Positions 7,950 to 16,323 of a DNA stretch of 64,000 nt are shown here, piece after piece. This DNA is from Bog-793 sp963803025. GTDB lineage: Bacteria; Actinomycetota; Acidimicrobiia; Acidimicrobiales; Bog-793. The notes under the pieces were generated by a model. It saw nothing but the letters and a program-made list of their open reading frames with translations, was not told the DNA's origin and ran no database searches. Made by a program: the position numbers and the translations under genes. The stretch's first letter is position 1. Every line of letters begins with the position of its first letter. The stretch is taken from the NCBI GenBank assembly GCA_963803025.1, contig CAWDKZ010000007.1:62001-126000 (forward strand), read 5' to 3'.

Positions 7950-9955
7950 AGCGAGATCATGGCCTTTGCGTCGGTGACCGCGCGCTCGATGGCGCCGGGG
8001 ATCTCGGCGGGATCGGTGACCGGCGCGAGGCAGGCCCCGCGCCGGCAAACGTAGGCGCCCTCGAGCGCGCGGCCGACGACGAGCGGGCTCCGCGGCGCTT
8101 CGCCCCAGACGAGCACCCGCTGGGGGACGTAGCCCGCTGACGCCGCCGCGACGAGGTCCGGACGGTCCCCGACGACGACGACCTCGACGGCGCCGAGCTC
8201 GAGGAAGACCGCGGCCTCGACGAGGTGCGCGAACGCGAGCGGCGAATTCACGAGCACCGAGCCCACGGCAGCAAGGCTCTGTTCGGCGCGGGCGAGACAG
8301 GTCTCGTCACCGGTGATCGCGGCGAGCCGGGCGAGCGCGAGCGCGGCGACCGATCCCGCGGCGGGCGTGACGCCGTCGAAGGTCTGGCGGGGGCGCACGA
8401 CGAGCGCCTCGGCGTCGCTCCCCGTCGTGTACCAGCCGCCGTCCTCGGCGGAGAAGAGCCGGATGAGCTCGTGCGCCGTGGTCAGCGCCTCGTCGGTGTA
8501 GCGGCCGACCCCGGTGAGCTCGCCGAGTCGGGTGAGACAGTCGAGGAGCCAGACGTAGTCGGCGGCGACCGCGAGGTGGGCGGCGCGCCCGGACTGCCAG
8601 ACGCGCAACCACCTGCCGTCCGGGCGACGCAGCTCGGCGAGGAGGAACCCGCCGAGCTCGATCGCGGCCGCACGCCACTTCCCGTTGCCCGTCGCCGCCG
8701 CGGCCTCGGCGAGCACCGAGCAGGTCATCGCGTTCCACTCGGTGAGCACCTTCTCGTCGAGCGCCGGGCGCACCCGCGCCGCCTGGGCGCGGTACAGGTC
8801 GGCGCGGCAGCTCTCCACGGCGCGCGATCGGACGATGTCGCCGCGCACCGGACGGGAAAGGACGCTCCTGCCCCCGTCGAAGTTGCCCTCGTCGGTGACG
8901 CCGAACCACTCGGCGGCGACGCGGCCGCGTTCCGCGCCGAGGGCCGCGGTCAGCTCTCCGGGCGTCCAGAGGTAGAAGCGACCCTCTTCGCCCTCGGAGT
9001 CGGCGTCCTCGGACGACCGGACGCCGCCCGCCGGGTCCCGCAGGACCACGAGGAGGTAGCCGAGCGTCTCGTCGACCACCTGACGCCAGCGCACGTCGCC
9101 CGTCAGCTGCCAGGCGTGGAGGTAGCAGCGGCTGAGCGCGGCCTGGTCGTAGGCCATCTTCTCGAAGTGCGGCACGAGCCACCGTCGATCGACCGAGTAG
9201 CGGGCGAACCCGCCGCCCAGTTGGTCGTAGATGCCGCCCGACGCCATCGCCTCGAGCGTCGCCGTCGCCATCGCGAGGGCGCCGGGCCGCCCGAGTTCGT
9301 GGGCGCGCAGCAACAGCTCGAGCATCGGCGCCTGGGGGAACTTCGGCGCCCGCCCGACGCCGCCGTGTTCGGCGTCGAAGCTCGCCTCGAAGCGTTCGAC
9401 CGCCTGGTCGATGAGCTCGGCGGCCCCCGGGACGGCCGACGCCGGCGCGGTCGGCCCGAGCCCGGTGGCGACGGCCGCGGTGAGCTCCTCGGCGTGCCGG
9501 CCAATCTCGTCGCGCCGGTGCGCCCAGGCGTCGGCGACGGCCTCGAGCACGTCAGCAAAGGCCGGCGATCCGTGGGTGGCCCGAGGGGGGAAGTAGGTGC
9601 CGCCGAAGAACGGGCGTCCCTCGGGGGTGGCGAACACCGTGAGCGGCCAACCCGCCTGCCCGTGCAAGGCCTGGACGGCCTCGAGGTAGACGGCGTCGAC
9701 GTCGGGCCGCTCCTCCCGGTCGACCTTGATGGCGACGAAACCCGCGTTCATCCGCCGGGCGATCGCCTCGTCCTCGAAGGACTCGTGCGCCATGACGTGG
9801 CACCAGTGACAGGCCGAGTAGCCGATCGAGATGATGACGGGCCGGTCGAGCTCGCGGGCGCGCCGGAACGCCGCCTCGCCCCAGGGATACCAGTCGACCG
9901 GGTTGTCCCGGTGTTGGCGCAGGTACGGGCTGAGCTCGTCGGCGAGGTGGTTCAT
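7946..9955 (-). CDS. Thioredoxin-domain protein of the YyaL/DUF255 family
   Basis: 669-aa cytosolic protein. The first 165 residues are the DUF255 thioredoxin-like domain, beginning LSPYLRQHRDNPVDWYPWG and holding the CHWCH (CxxC) active-site motif and ESFEDEAIA. The rest is an (alpha/alpha)6-barrel like N-acylglucosamine 2-epimerase, with GGGFARYSVD and WLVPHFEKMAYDQA conserved in YyaL proteins. The family (related to human spermatogenesis-associated protein 20) has no firm biochemical role. The ATG at 9955 overlaps the menE stop as ATGA. Confidence 0.9.
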   Translation of the reverse strand: MNHLADELSPYLRQHRDNPVDWYPWGEAAFRRARELDRPVIISIGYSACHWCHVMAHESFEDEAIARRMNAGFVAIKVDREERPDVDAVYLEAVQALHGQAGWPLTVFATPEGRPFFGGTYFPPRATHGSPAFADVLEAVADAWAHRRDEIGRHAEELTAAVATGLGPTAPASAVPGAAELIDQAVERFEASFDAEHGGVGRAPKFPQAPMLELLLRAHELGRPGALAMATATLEAMASGGIYDQLGGGFARYSVDRRWLVPHFEKMAYDQAALSRCYLHAWQLTGDVRWRQVVDETLGYLLVVLRDPAGGVRSSEDADSEGEEGRFYLWTPGELTAALGAERGRVAAEWFGVTDEGNFDGGRSVLSRPVRGDIVRSRAVESCRADLYRAQAARVRPALDEKVLTEWNAMTCSVLAEAAAATGNGKWRAAAIELGGFLLAELRRPDGRWLRVWQSGRAAHLAVAADYVWLLDCLTRLGELTGVGRYTDEALTTAHELIRLFSAEDGGWYTTGSDAEALVVRPRQTFDGVTPAAGSVAALALARLAAITGDETCLARAEQSLAAVGSVLVNSPLAFAHLVEAAVFLELGAVEVVVVGDRPDLVAAASAGYVPQRVLVWGEAPRSPLVVGRALEGAYVCRRGACLAPVTDPAEIPGAIERAVTDAKAMISL

Positions 9956-11100
9956 CGACCGATCCCGCCGGCGGCGACCGTGGTCTTCAGCACCTCGCGA
10001 CGGACCTTGCCGATCGCCGTTCGTGGCAACGTCCCGACGACGACGAGCTCCTTGGGCGCGGCGACCGGGCCGAGCTCGCCGCGCACGAGATCCCGCAGCT
10101 CGGCGAGCGTCGGAGGCGCCGCGTCCGTGGTCTCGACGACGGCGACGACGCGCTCGCCCCACTCGGGGTCCGGCGCGCCGACGACGACGGCCTCGGCGAC
10201 GCCGGGGTGGGAGCGCAGCACGGCCTCGACCGGTCCCGGCCAGACGAACTCGCCGCCGGTGCGGATCACGTCCGCCACCCGTCCGAAGACCTCGAGCCTT
10301 CCTTCCGGCGAGAGCGCCCCGGCGTCGCCCGTTCGGAACCACCCGTCGGCGTCCTTCGGGTCGGCGCCGGGACGGTAGGTGCGCAGCAGCATCGGGCCCC
10401 GCACGGCGATCTCGCCGTCCGCCTCGACCCGGATCTCGACGCCGTCGAGCGGCCGGCCGTCGTACACGACGCCGCTCCCCGTCTCGGTCATGCCGTAGGT
10501 CACGACGGCGTTCTGCGGTCTCGCCCGTGGCACGGGGCCCCCGCCGAGGACGATCGTGCGGAACAGCGCCGCTCCGTCGCCGAGGCGCGCGCAGGTGGTC
10601 GGGACGAGCGAGACGAGCGTCGCGCCGCGGCCCGCCGCGGCGGCCACCGCGGCGGTGTCGAAGCAGGGCTGCACCTCGAGCGGGGTACCGGTCGCGAGCG
10701 CCCGCGTGACGACGGAGAGCCCCCCGACGTGCGCCGGCGGCAGACAGCAGAGCCACTTGTCCGTGGCGGGATCGACCGCGAGGCGGGTGCTCGCCGCCCG
10801 CGCCGACGCCGCCACCGCCTCGCGGGTGAGGACGACGCCGCGCGCCTCCCCCGTCGTGCCCGAGGTCGCGACGACGAAGGCGTCGCCTTCCTCCACCGGG
10901 CGGGCGTCGCCGAGCACGGCGGCGTCCCCGTCCCCCGACACGACGACGGCGGGGCGCAGCGCGGCGAGAAGACGTGCCTTGGCGCGTGCGGGGAGGCGCT
11001 GGTCGACAGGAAGGACCGCGTCTCCGGCGTCGAGGGCACGGCGCAACGCCGTCAGGAACCTCGCGTCGGCCGCCATGTCCAGGGCGACGAGCCGACGCAC
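9952..11100 (-). CDS. menE: o-Succinylbenzoate-CoA ligase (MenE)
   Basis: AMP-forming acyl-CoA ligase that activates o-succinylbenzoate in menaquinone synthesis. Adenylation-family motifs are present: ATSGTTGEARGVVL (P-loop), TYGMTETGSG, GWFRTGDAG (ATP ribose-binding Asp), and the C-terminal lysine in PRTAIGKVRRE. At 382 aa it is short for the superfamily, as MenE proteins of this group usually are. It starts with GTG at 11100, 22 bp from the divergent menB start. The assignment to menE rather than another ligase rests on the men neighbourhood. Confidence 0.88.
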   Translation of the reverse strand: MRRLVALDMAADARFLTALRRALDAGDAVLPVDQRLPARAKARLLAALRPAVVVSGDGDAAVLGDARPVEEGDAFVVATSGTTGEARGVVLTREAVAASARAASTRLAVDPATDKWLCCLPPAHVGGLSVVTRALATGTPLEVQPCFDTAAVAAAAGRGATLVSLVPTTCARLGDGAALFRTIVLGGGPVPRARPQNAVVTYGMTETGSGVVYDGRPLDGVEIRVEADGEIAVRGPMLLRTYRPGADPKDADGWFRTGDAGALSPEGRLEVFGRVADVIRTGGEFVWPGPVEAVLRSHPGVAEAVVVGAPDPEWGERVVAVVETTDAAPPTLAELRDLVRGELGPVAAPKELVVVGTLPRTAIGKVRREVLKTTVAAGGIGR

Positions 11101-11106
11101 TCACGG

Positions 11107-11113
11107 TAGCCTA
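11107..11113. promoter_or_regulatory. Bidirectional -10 element between menE and menB
   Basis: The 21-bp intergenic region contains TAGCCTA, which reads TAGCCT on the plus strand (9 nt before the menB ATG) and TAGGCT on the minus strand (7 nt before the menE GTG). One near-palindromic element can therefore serve as -10 box for two divergent leaderless mRNAs. Confidence 0.5.
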
Positions 11114-11121
11114 ACGGCCGC

Positions 11122-11973
11122 ATGACGACAGCTGAGCTGGGTCTGCCCGCCTGGCGGGCGGGCGGTGACTACGAGGACATCACCTACGAGACGGCCGAGG
11201 GGATCGCCAAGCTGACGATCTGCCGGCCCGAGGTGCGCAACGCCTTCCGCCCCCAGACGATCGTCGAGCTCTCCCGGGCCTTGGCGGCCGTCCGCGACGA
11301 TCCCGACGTCGGCGTCGTCATCCTGACGGGGCAGGGTTCCGAGGCGTTCTGCGCCGGCGGGGACCAGAAGATCCGCGGTGACGACGGGTACCTCGGCGAC
11401 GACCCGGTCGCGGCGCGCGGCATCGGCCGGCTGAACGTCCTCGACCTGCAGATCCAGATCCGCCGCCTGCCGAAGCCCGTCGTGGCGATGGTCGCCGGCT
11501 TCGCCATCGGCGGGGGCCACGTGCTCCACCTCGTGTGCGATCTCACGATCGCGGCGGACAACGCGCAGTTCGGTCAGAGCGGACCGCGTGTCGGCAGTTT
11601 CGACGCCGGCTTCGGTGCCGGGCTGCTCGCCCGCACGATCGGCACGAAGCGGGCCAAGGAGATCTGGTTCCTCTGTCGCCGTTACGACGCGCAACGCGCC
11701 CTCGAGATGGGGCTCGTGAACGCCGTGGTCCCGCTCGACCGTCTGGAGCAGGAGACGGTGGCCTGGTGCCGGGAGATGCTGCAGTTCTCGCCGCTCGCCC
11801 TGCGCCTGCTGAAAGCCGGTTTTAACGCCGCCGAGGACGGTCTCGCCGGCGTCCAGCAGCTCGCCGGGGACGCGACGATGCTCTTCTACATGACCGAAGA
11901 AGCGCAGGAGGGTCGCGACGCCTTCGTCGAGCACCGGCCGCCCGACTTCGGTCGCTTCCCCCGCCGGCCTTGA
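11122..11973 (+). CDS. menB: 1,4-Dihydroxy-2-naphthoyl-CoA synthase (MenB)
   Basis: Crotonase-fold enzyme that cyclises o-succinylbenzoyl-CoA to 1,4-dihydroxy-2-naphthoyl-CoA. At 283 aa it has the normal length. It shows the oxyanion-hole segment GSEAFCAGGDQKIRG, the second oxyanion segment AGFAIGGGHVLHLVCDLTIA, and the MenB signature GPRVGSFDAGFGAGLLAR. The C-terminal YMTEEAQEGRDAF is also typical. The substrate role is well supported by menE, menA, menH and menD alongside. Confidence 0.95.
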   Translation: MTTAELGLPAWRAGGDYEDITYETAEGIAKLTICRPEVRNAFRPQTIVELSRALAAVRDDPDVGVVILTGQGSEAFCAGGDQKIRGDDGYLGDDPVAARGIGRLNVLDLQIQIRRLPKPVVAMVAGFAIGGGHVLHLVCDLTIAADNAQFGQSGPRVGSFDAGFGAGLLARTIGTKRAKEIWFLCRRYDAQRALEMGLVNAVVPLDRLEQETVAWCREMLQFSPLALRLLKAGFNAAEDGLAGVQQLAGDATMLFYMTEEAQEGRDAFVEHRPPDFGRFPRRP

Positions 11974-11995
11974 GGGCCCCGGAATCGTCGGGGGA

Positions 11996-12874
11996 GTGAC
12001 GCCGCGGGTGGCGGGGGCGGGCCAGTGGCTCGCCGCGGCACGACCGCGCACCCTTCCCGCCGCGATCGTCCCCGTCGCCGTCGGCGTCGCCGTCGCCCGC
12101 TCGACCGGGCACGTCGTCGCCTGGCACGCGATCCTCGCGCTCGTCGTCTCGCTGGCGATGCAGATCGGCGCCAACTTCGCCAACGACTACTCGGATGGCG
12201 TGCGTGGCACGGACGCGCGGCGGGTGGGGCCGACCCGTCTCGTCGCTTCGGGGCTCGCGCGCCCCGCAGCGGTGCGCGCTGCCGCGCTCGCGACCTTCGC
12301 GGTCGGCGCCACCGCCGGCCTCGTGCTCGCCGTCGCGGTGTCGCCGTGGTTGCTCGCGGTCGGGGCGGCGGCGATCGCGTCCGCCTGGCTGTACACCGGG
12401 GGCCCCCGGCCGTACGGCTACGCCGGGTACGGGGAGCTGTTTGTCTTCGTGTTCTTCGGCCTCGTCGCGGTCGTCGGGACGACGTACGTCACGTCGGGCG
12501 AGCTGCCGGCGACCGCCTACCTCGCGGCGGTTCCCGTCGGGCTGCTCGCGGTCGCGCTCTTGGTCGCGAACAACCTGCGCGACATCGTCACGGATGCCGA
12601 GTCCGGGAAACGGACGCTCGTCGTGCGCCTCGGCGAGCGACGGGCACGGCTGTTCTACGTCGGCCTCGTCGTCGTCGCGCTCGCCTCGTCGGCCGACGTC
12701 GCCCCGTGGCGGAACTTCGCCCTGCTCGGCCTGCTCGCCGCGCCGATCGCCGCGAGACCGTTGCGGCGGGTCCGGTCCGGCGCCGCCGGTGCGGGTCTCG
12801 TCGCCGTGCTCGCGATGACGGGAGCCACGCAGATCGCCTTCGGCCTCGCCCTCGCGATCGGCATCGCGCTGTGA
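11996..12874 (+). CDS. menA: 1,4-Dihydroxy-2-naphthoate polyprenyltransferase (MenA)
   Basis: UbiA-family integral membrane prenyltransferase that attaches the isoprenoid tail to dihydroxynaphthoate. 292 aa with about eight hydrophobic segments. The first Asp-rich motif is seen as NFANDYSDGVRGTD and the second as NNLRDIVTDAESGKRTL, both Mg-prenyl-diphosphate sites. It starts with GTG at 11996, 22 nt after menB, so the two are probably co-transcribed. Confidence 0.95.
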   Translation: MTPRVAGAGQWLAAARPRTLPAAIVPVAVGVAVARSTGHVVAWHAILALVVSLAMQIGANFANDYSDGVRGTDARRVGPTRLVASGLARPAAVRAAALATFAVGATAGLVLAVAVSPWLLAVGAAAIASAWLYTGGPRPYGYAGYGELFVFVFFGLVAVVGTTYVTSGELPATAYLAAVPVGLLAVALLVANNLRDIVTDAESGKRTLVVRLGERRARLFYVGLVVVALASSADVAPWRNFALLGLLAAPIAARPLRRVRSGAAGAGLVAVLAMTGATQIAFGLALAIGIAL

Positions 12875-12903
12875 CCGGTGCCGGCGCGGCCCGGGTGGGC
12901 GCG

Positions 12904-13719
12904 CTACGCGGCGCCGGTCGATTCGAGCCAGGCCTCGAGGAGCTCGGCGAAGCGACCTGGCGCCTCGAACGGCGCCGCGTGCCCGACGTCGGGGATCACG
13001 GCGAAGGTCGCGTTCACGCCGATGGTTGCCGTCAGGCGGCGTCCGAGCGTCGTGTAGGTGCGGTCGAGGCCCCCGGCGACGACGAGGACCGGCAGCGCGA
13101 GACGCCGCAGGCGAGCCCGGTCGAAGCGCTGGGTCCCGGTCCCGAGGGCGCGCAACGCCCGGGCGAGACCGACGGTCGTGTTCCCGCGGCGCGCGTCGAC
13201 GTCGGACGTAGCCTCGTCGAGGTGGGCAAAGAGCGGTGCCTCCAGCCACTCCGCGAGGAACTCGTCGATCGTCAGCCGCCCCGGGCCGGTCGCCTCCAGG
13301 CGGGTGGCGAGGGCGTCGTCGGCGTGACGACGCGCCGCCCGTTCGGCGGCGTCGTCGATCCCCGGGTGCGCGCTGACGAGCACGAGGCGCTGCACCCGCT
13401 CGGGGCAGGCGAAGGCCGCGCGGAGGGCGATGCGGCCCCCCATGGAGTAGCCGACGTAGGTCGCGTCACCCCCCGCGGCGGCGACGAGGCGCCCGGCGTC
13501 GACGAGGTCCCGCACCTCGACGGCGGCGGACCGCCCGTGACCGGGCAGGTCGACCCGGACGACCTCGTGGTGCCGGGAGAGTGCCGTCGCGATCGGGCGC
13601 CAGGAGCGCCCGGTCTGCGTGAAGCCGTGGACGAGGACGATGCGTGCTCCCGAACCGGCGCGCACCACGGCGAGGGCGCGCGCCTCGTCGCCCTCGGTGT
13701 CGCGTCGGGGCGGGGGCAT
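12904..13719 (-). CDS. menH: Alpha/beta hydrolase, probable SHCHC synthase (MenH)
   Basis: 271-aa alpha/beta-hydrolase. The oxyanion segment LVHGFTQTGRSW resembles the MenH LHGF motif; the nucleophile elbow is GYSMGGRIAL (Ser), with a late Asp (GGLDRTY) and His (DVGHAAPFE) completing a triad. MenH removes pyruvate from the MenD product to give SHCHC. The position beside divergent menD supports that role, but generic hydrolases share these motifs. Its start (13719) is only 5 bp from the menD start. Confidence 0.75.
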   Translation of the reverse strand: MPPPRRDTEGDEARALAVVRAGSGARIVLVHGFTQTGRSWRPIATALSRHHEVVRVDLPGHGRSAAVEVRDLVDAGRLVAAAGGDATYVGYSMGGRIALRAAFACPERVQRLVLVSAHPGIDDAAERAARRHADDALATRLEATGPGRLTIDEFLAEWLEAPLFAHLDEATSDVDARRGNTTVGLARALRALGTGTQRFDRARLRRLALPVLVVAGGLDRTYTTLGRRLTATIGVNATFAVIPDVGHAAPFEAPGRFAELLEAWLESTGAA

Positions 13720-13724
13720 CGGCC

Positions 13725-15500
13725 GTGACGCTACAGGCGAGCTTCGCGGCGACGCTCGTCGACGAGTGGGCGCGCGCCGGCGTCACCGACGCGGTGATCG
13801 CTCCGGGGTCGCGTTCGAGCCCGCTCGCGCTCGGGCTCTGCGGCGACGACCGCATCCGGGTCCACGTCCGGCTCGACGAGCGCTCGGCGGGGTTCTTCGC
13901 GGTCGGGCTCGCCCTCGCCTCGGCGCGTCCCGTCGTCGTCGTCGTGACGAGCGGCACCGCGGCGGTCGAGCTCCACCCGGCCGTCGTCGAGGCCGACCTC
14001 GCCGGCGTGCCGCTCGTCGTCTGCACGGCGGACCGTCCGCCCGAGGCTCGCGACGTCGGCGCCGCGCAGACGATCGACCAGCAGCACCTCTACGGGCGAG
14101 CCGCCCGTTTCTTCGCCGACCCGGGGGTGCCCGACGTCGACGGTCGCCGGCACTGGCGTTCTTTCGCGAGCCGGCTGGTCGCCGAGGCGAGCAGCGGCCC
14201 CCGGGGACCGGGTCCCGTGCACGCCAACCTGCCTTTCCGCGAGCCGCTCGGCGGCGTCCCGGACGAAGTTCCGCCCGGTCGGCCTGGGGGGCGTCCCTGG
14301 CACGACGTCGTCGCCGGCGACGACGCGCCCGAGGCCGCCGTCGCGCGGCTCCTCGCCGAGATCGGCCCCGCCCGGCGCGGCGTCGTGGTCGCCGGCCGCG
14401 GGGCGGCCCGAGGCGATCCCGCCGGCGTCCGCGCGCTGGCGGCTGCCGCCGGCTGGCCGGTGCTCGCCGACGCCCTCGCCTTCCCACGCCTGCCCGGTCG
14501 CGGGGTCGTCGCGGCTTGGGAGGGCGCCGTCGCGAGCCGGGCGGCGCTCGGTCCGCTGCGGCCGGAAGTGGTCCTCCACGTCGGCGCGCCGCCGGCGAGC
14601 CGCGCCCTCGCGAGCTGGCAGGCCGCGCTCACCGGCCGCGGCGCGTCGCACGTCCTCGTCGATCCCTCCGGACGTTTCGGCGACCCCGGCCGTGTCGCCG
14701 GGGTCGTGTTGCGAGCCGTCCCGGGGACGCTGTGCCGCCGTGCCGCCGACGCGCTCGCCGGTTCGGGTGAGCGCCCCGCCGGGTGGCTCGACGCCTGGGA
14801 CTCGGCGGAGGCCGCGGCCCAGCTCGCCATCGACGAGGTGCTCGGCGGGAGCGGCGAACTCACCGAACCGGGGGTGGCGCGTCGCCTCGTCGCCGACGTG
14901 CCCGCCCACTCGAGGCTCGTCGTTTCCTCGTCGATGCCGATCCGCGACGTCGACGCCTACGCCCGCCCGCGGGAGGGCGCACCGACGGTGTTCGCGAACC
15001 GGGGGGCGAACGGCATCGACGGCGTCGTCTCGACCGTGCTCGGCGTGGCGGCCTCCGGCGTCTCCGCGGGGAAGTCCCGCGGCACGGGCCGCAGCTTCGG
15101 GCTGCTCGGCGACCTCGCGTTCTTCCACGACCTGTCGGCCCTCGTGCGCGGCGCGCACGAGGGGGTCGTCGACGCGACCGTCGTCGTCGTCGACAACGCC
15201 GGCGGCGGGATCTTCTCCTTCCTGCCCTATGCGCCGGACCTCGAGACGGGCTTGTTCGAGCGGGCCCTCGCGGCCCCGCAGTCCCCGGACCTCGCCGCGG
15301 TCGGCACGGCGCTCGGTTGTCGCGTGCACCAGGCCGCGTCGCCGGCCGAGTTCTCGGCGGTTCTCGCCGACGCGGGCGCCGGGCGCGGCATCCAGCTCGT
15401 CGTCGTGCGGACCGAACGCGCGGCGAACGTCGCGGTCCACGCCGCGCTGGAGAGCGCCGTCGTGGCCGCGGTCGACCGGGCCCTCGGGAGCGCGAGCTAG
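13725..15500 (+). CDS. menD: SEPHCHC synthase (MenD)
   Basis: Thiamine-diphosphate enzyme that joins 2-oxoglutarate and isochorismate, the first committed menaquinone step. 591 aa, normal length. N-terminal motifs VTDAVIAPGSRSSPLALGL and the ThDP-activating glutamate region (HVRLDERSAGFFAVGLA) are clear; the C-terminal ThDP-binding part includes FANRGANGIDGVVSTVLG and VVVVDNAGGGIFSFLP. GTG 13725 is chosen as first codon because upstream sequence lies inside divergent menH. The stop codon shares a CTAG with the convergent DUF169 gene. Confidence 0.95.
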   Translation: MTLQASFAATLVDEWARAGVTDAVIAPGSRSSPLALGLCGDDRIRVHVRLDERSAGFFAVGLALASARPVVVVVTSGTAAVELHPAVVEADLAGVPLVVCTADRPPEARDVGAAQTIDQQHLYGRAARFFADPGVPDVDGRRHWRSFASRLVAEASSGPRGPGPVHANLPFREPLGGVPDEVPPGRPGGRPWHDVVAGDDAPEAAVARLLAEIGPARRGVVVAGRGAARGDPAGVRALAAAAGWPVLADALAFPRLPGRGVVAAWEGAVASRAALGPLRPEVVLHVGAPPASRALASWQAALTGRGASHVLVDPSGRFGDPGRVAGVVLRAVPGTLCRRAADALAGSGERPAGWLDAWDSAEAAAQLAIDEVLGGSGELTEPGVARRLVADVPAHSRLVVSSSMPIRDVDAYARPREGAPTVFANRGANGIDGVVSTVLGVAASGVSAGKSRGTGRSFGLLGDLAFFHDLSALVRGAHEGVVDATVVVVDNAGGGIFSFLPYAPDLETGLFERALAAPQSPDLAAVGTALGCRVHQAASPAEFSAVLADAGAGRGIQLVVVRTERAANVAVHAALESAVVAAVDRALGSAS

Positions 15501-16228
15501 CTGGCGAAGCGCCGCGCGTCGGTGGCGGCGTAGCGCGCGACGACCGAGTCGGTCTCGGCGGTGCGCTCGATGGCGCGGACGAGCCGTTCGAGGTCCGCGG
15601 CGGGGAGCGCGCAGGTCATCTCCTCGGGCGCCATGCCGGTCCGGACCCGGGACAGGGCGCAGCCGACGCTCGCCGCCGGGAGGCGCTGCTCCTTGGCGAT
15701 CGCGACGATGTGGCACTGGGGCTTGCCGCCGATGAGGAGGCCGGGGATCGCGTCGGACAGCACCATCAGCTGGCGGCCGTTCACGCGCAGGAGGACGACG
15801 TCGGGCCGGACCCCCGGCGGGGTGTCGGCGAGCGGCCCATAGGTGACGGCGCCCGGGCGTCCGGAGACCGAGGGCAGGCCGGCGGCGTCGCGCTCCGTCA
15901 CCCAACCCGAGCCGAGGAGCGTCGCGACGTCCTCGTTGGTTGCGACCTCGGCGAGCGTCGCGAGTCCGTGGGTGACGCGACCGACGCTGCAGTTGCCGTG
16001 GTCCTCGGGAACCGTCGTGAAGGTGGCGGTGGCACCCCGGATCCAGAACACGCAGCCCGCCGGGACGCGTCCCGTCCGGCCGTCGGTGGTCGGCGCCGAG
16101 AGGGGCTCGTCGAAGCGGGCGACGTCGGCGGGCGGTTCCGGCGAGAACGTGATCGCGACCGGCGCGGCCGCGAGGTGGAGGGCGGCGCCGAGCCGCGCCG
16201 AGAGGGCGCTCCAGTCGGGCAAGTTCAT
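15497..16228 (-). CDS. DUF169-family protein
   Basis: 243-aa soluble protein resembling the DUF169 family (PF02596), known from bacteria and archaea but functionally undefined. Recognisable stretches are APVAITFSPEPP, GCVFWIRGATATFTTVPEDHGNCSVG, and the conserved late CALSRVRTG. Several conserved cysteines are kept. Its stop overlaps that of menD tail to tail. Upstream, a TAGAAA box lies 6 nt before the ATG. There is no evidence that it acts in the menaquinone pathway. Confidence 0.8.
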   Translation of the reverse strand: MNLPDWSALSARLGAALHLAAAPVAITFSPEPPADVARFDEPLSAPTTDGRTGRVPAGCVFWIRGATATFTTVPEDHGNCSVGRVTHGLATLAEVATNEDVATLLGSGWVTERDAAGLPSVSGRPGAVTYGPLADTPPGVRPDVVLLRVNGRQLMVLSDAIPGLLIGGKPQCHIVAIAKEQRLPAASVGCALSRVRTGMAPEEMTCALPAADLERLVRAIERTAETDSVVARYAATDARRFAS

Positions 16229-16323
16229 CCGGCGTTTCTAGCCGACGCGGATCGCCGGCGGCGCGCGCCCGGCGGCGCGCGCCCGGTCGGCTGCCCGCCC
16301 GGCGCCTGTGGCAGGCTGAAGCC

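Noticed and set aside
8225..10378. 717-codon plus-strand frame opposite the YyaL-type gene and menE
   Set aside because: Arg/Gly/Glu-rich shadow of real minus-strand genes with clear motifs; no ribosome-binding site or family similarity.
16256..16283. Two tandem copies of a 14-bp CGGCGG-type unit upstream of tyrS
   Set aside because: Simple GC-rich sequence between divergent genes; too short and low-complexity to call an operator.
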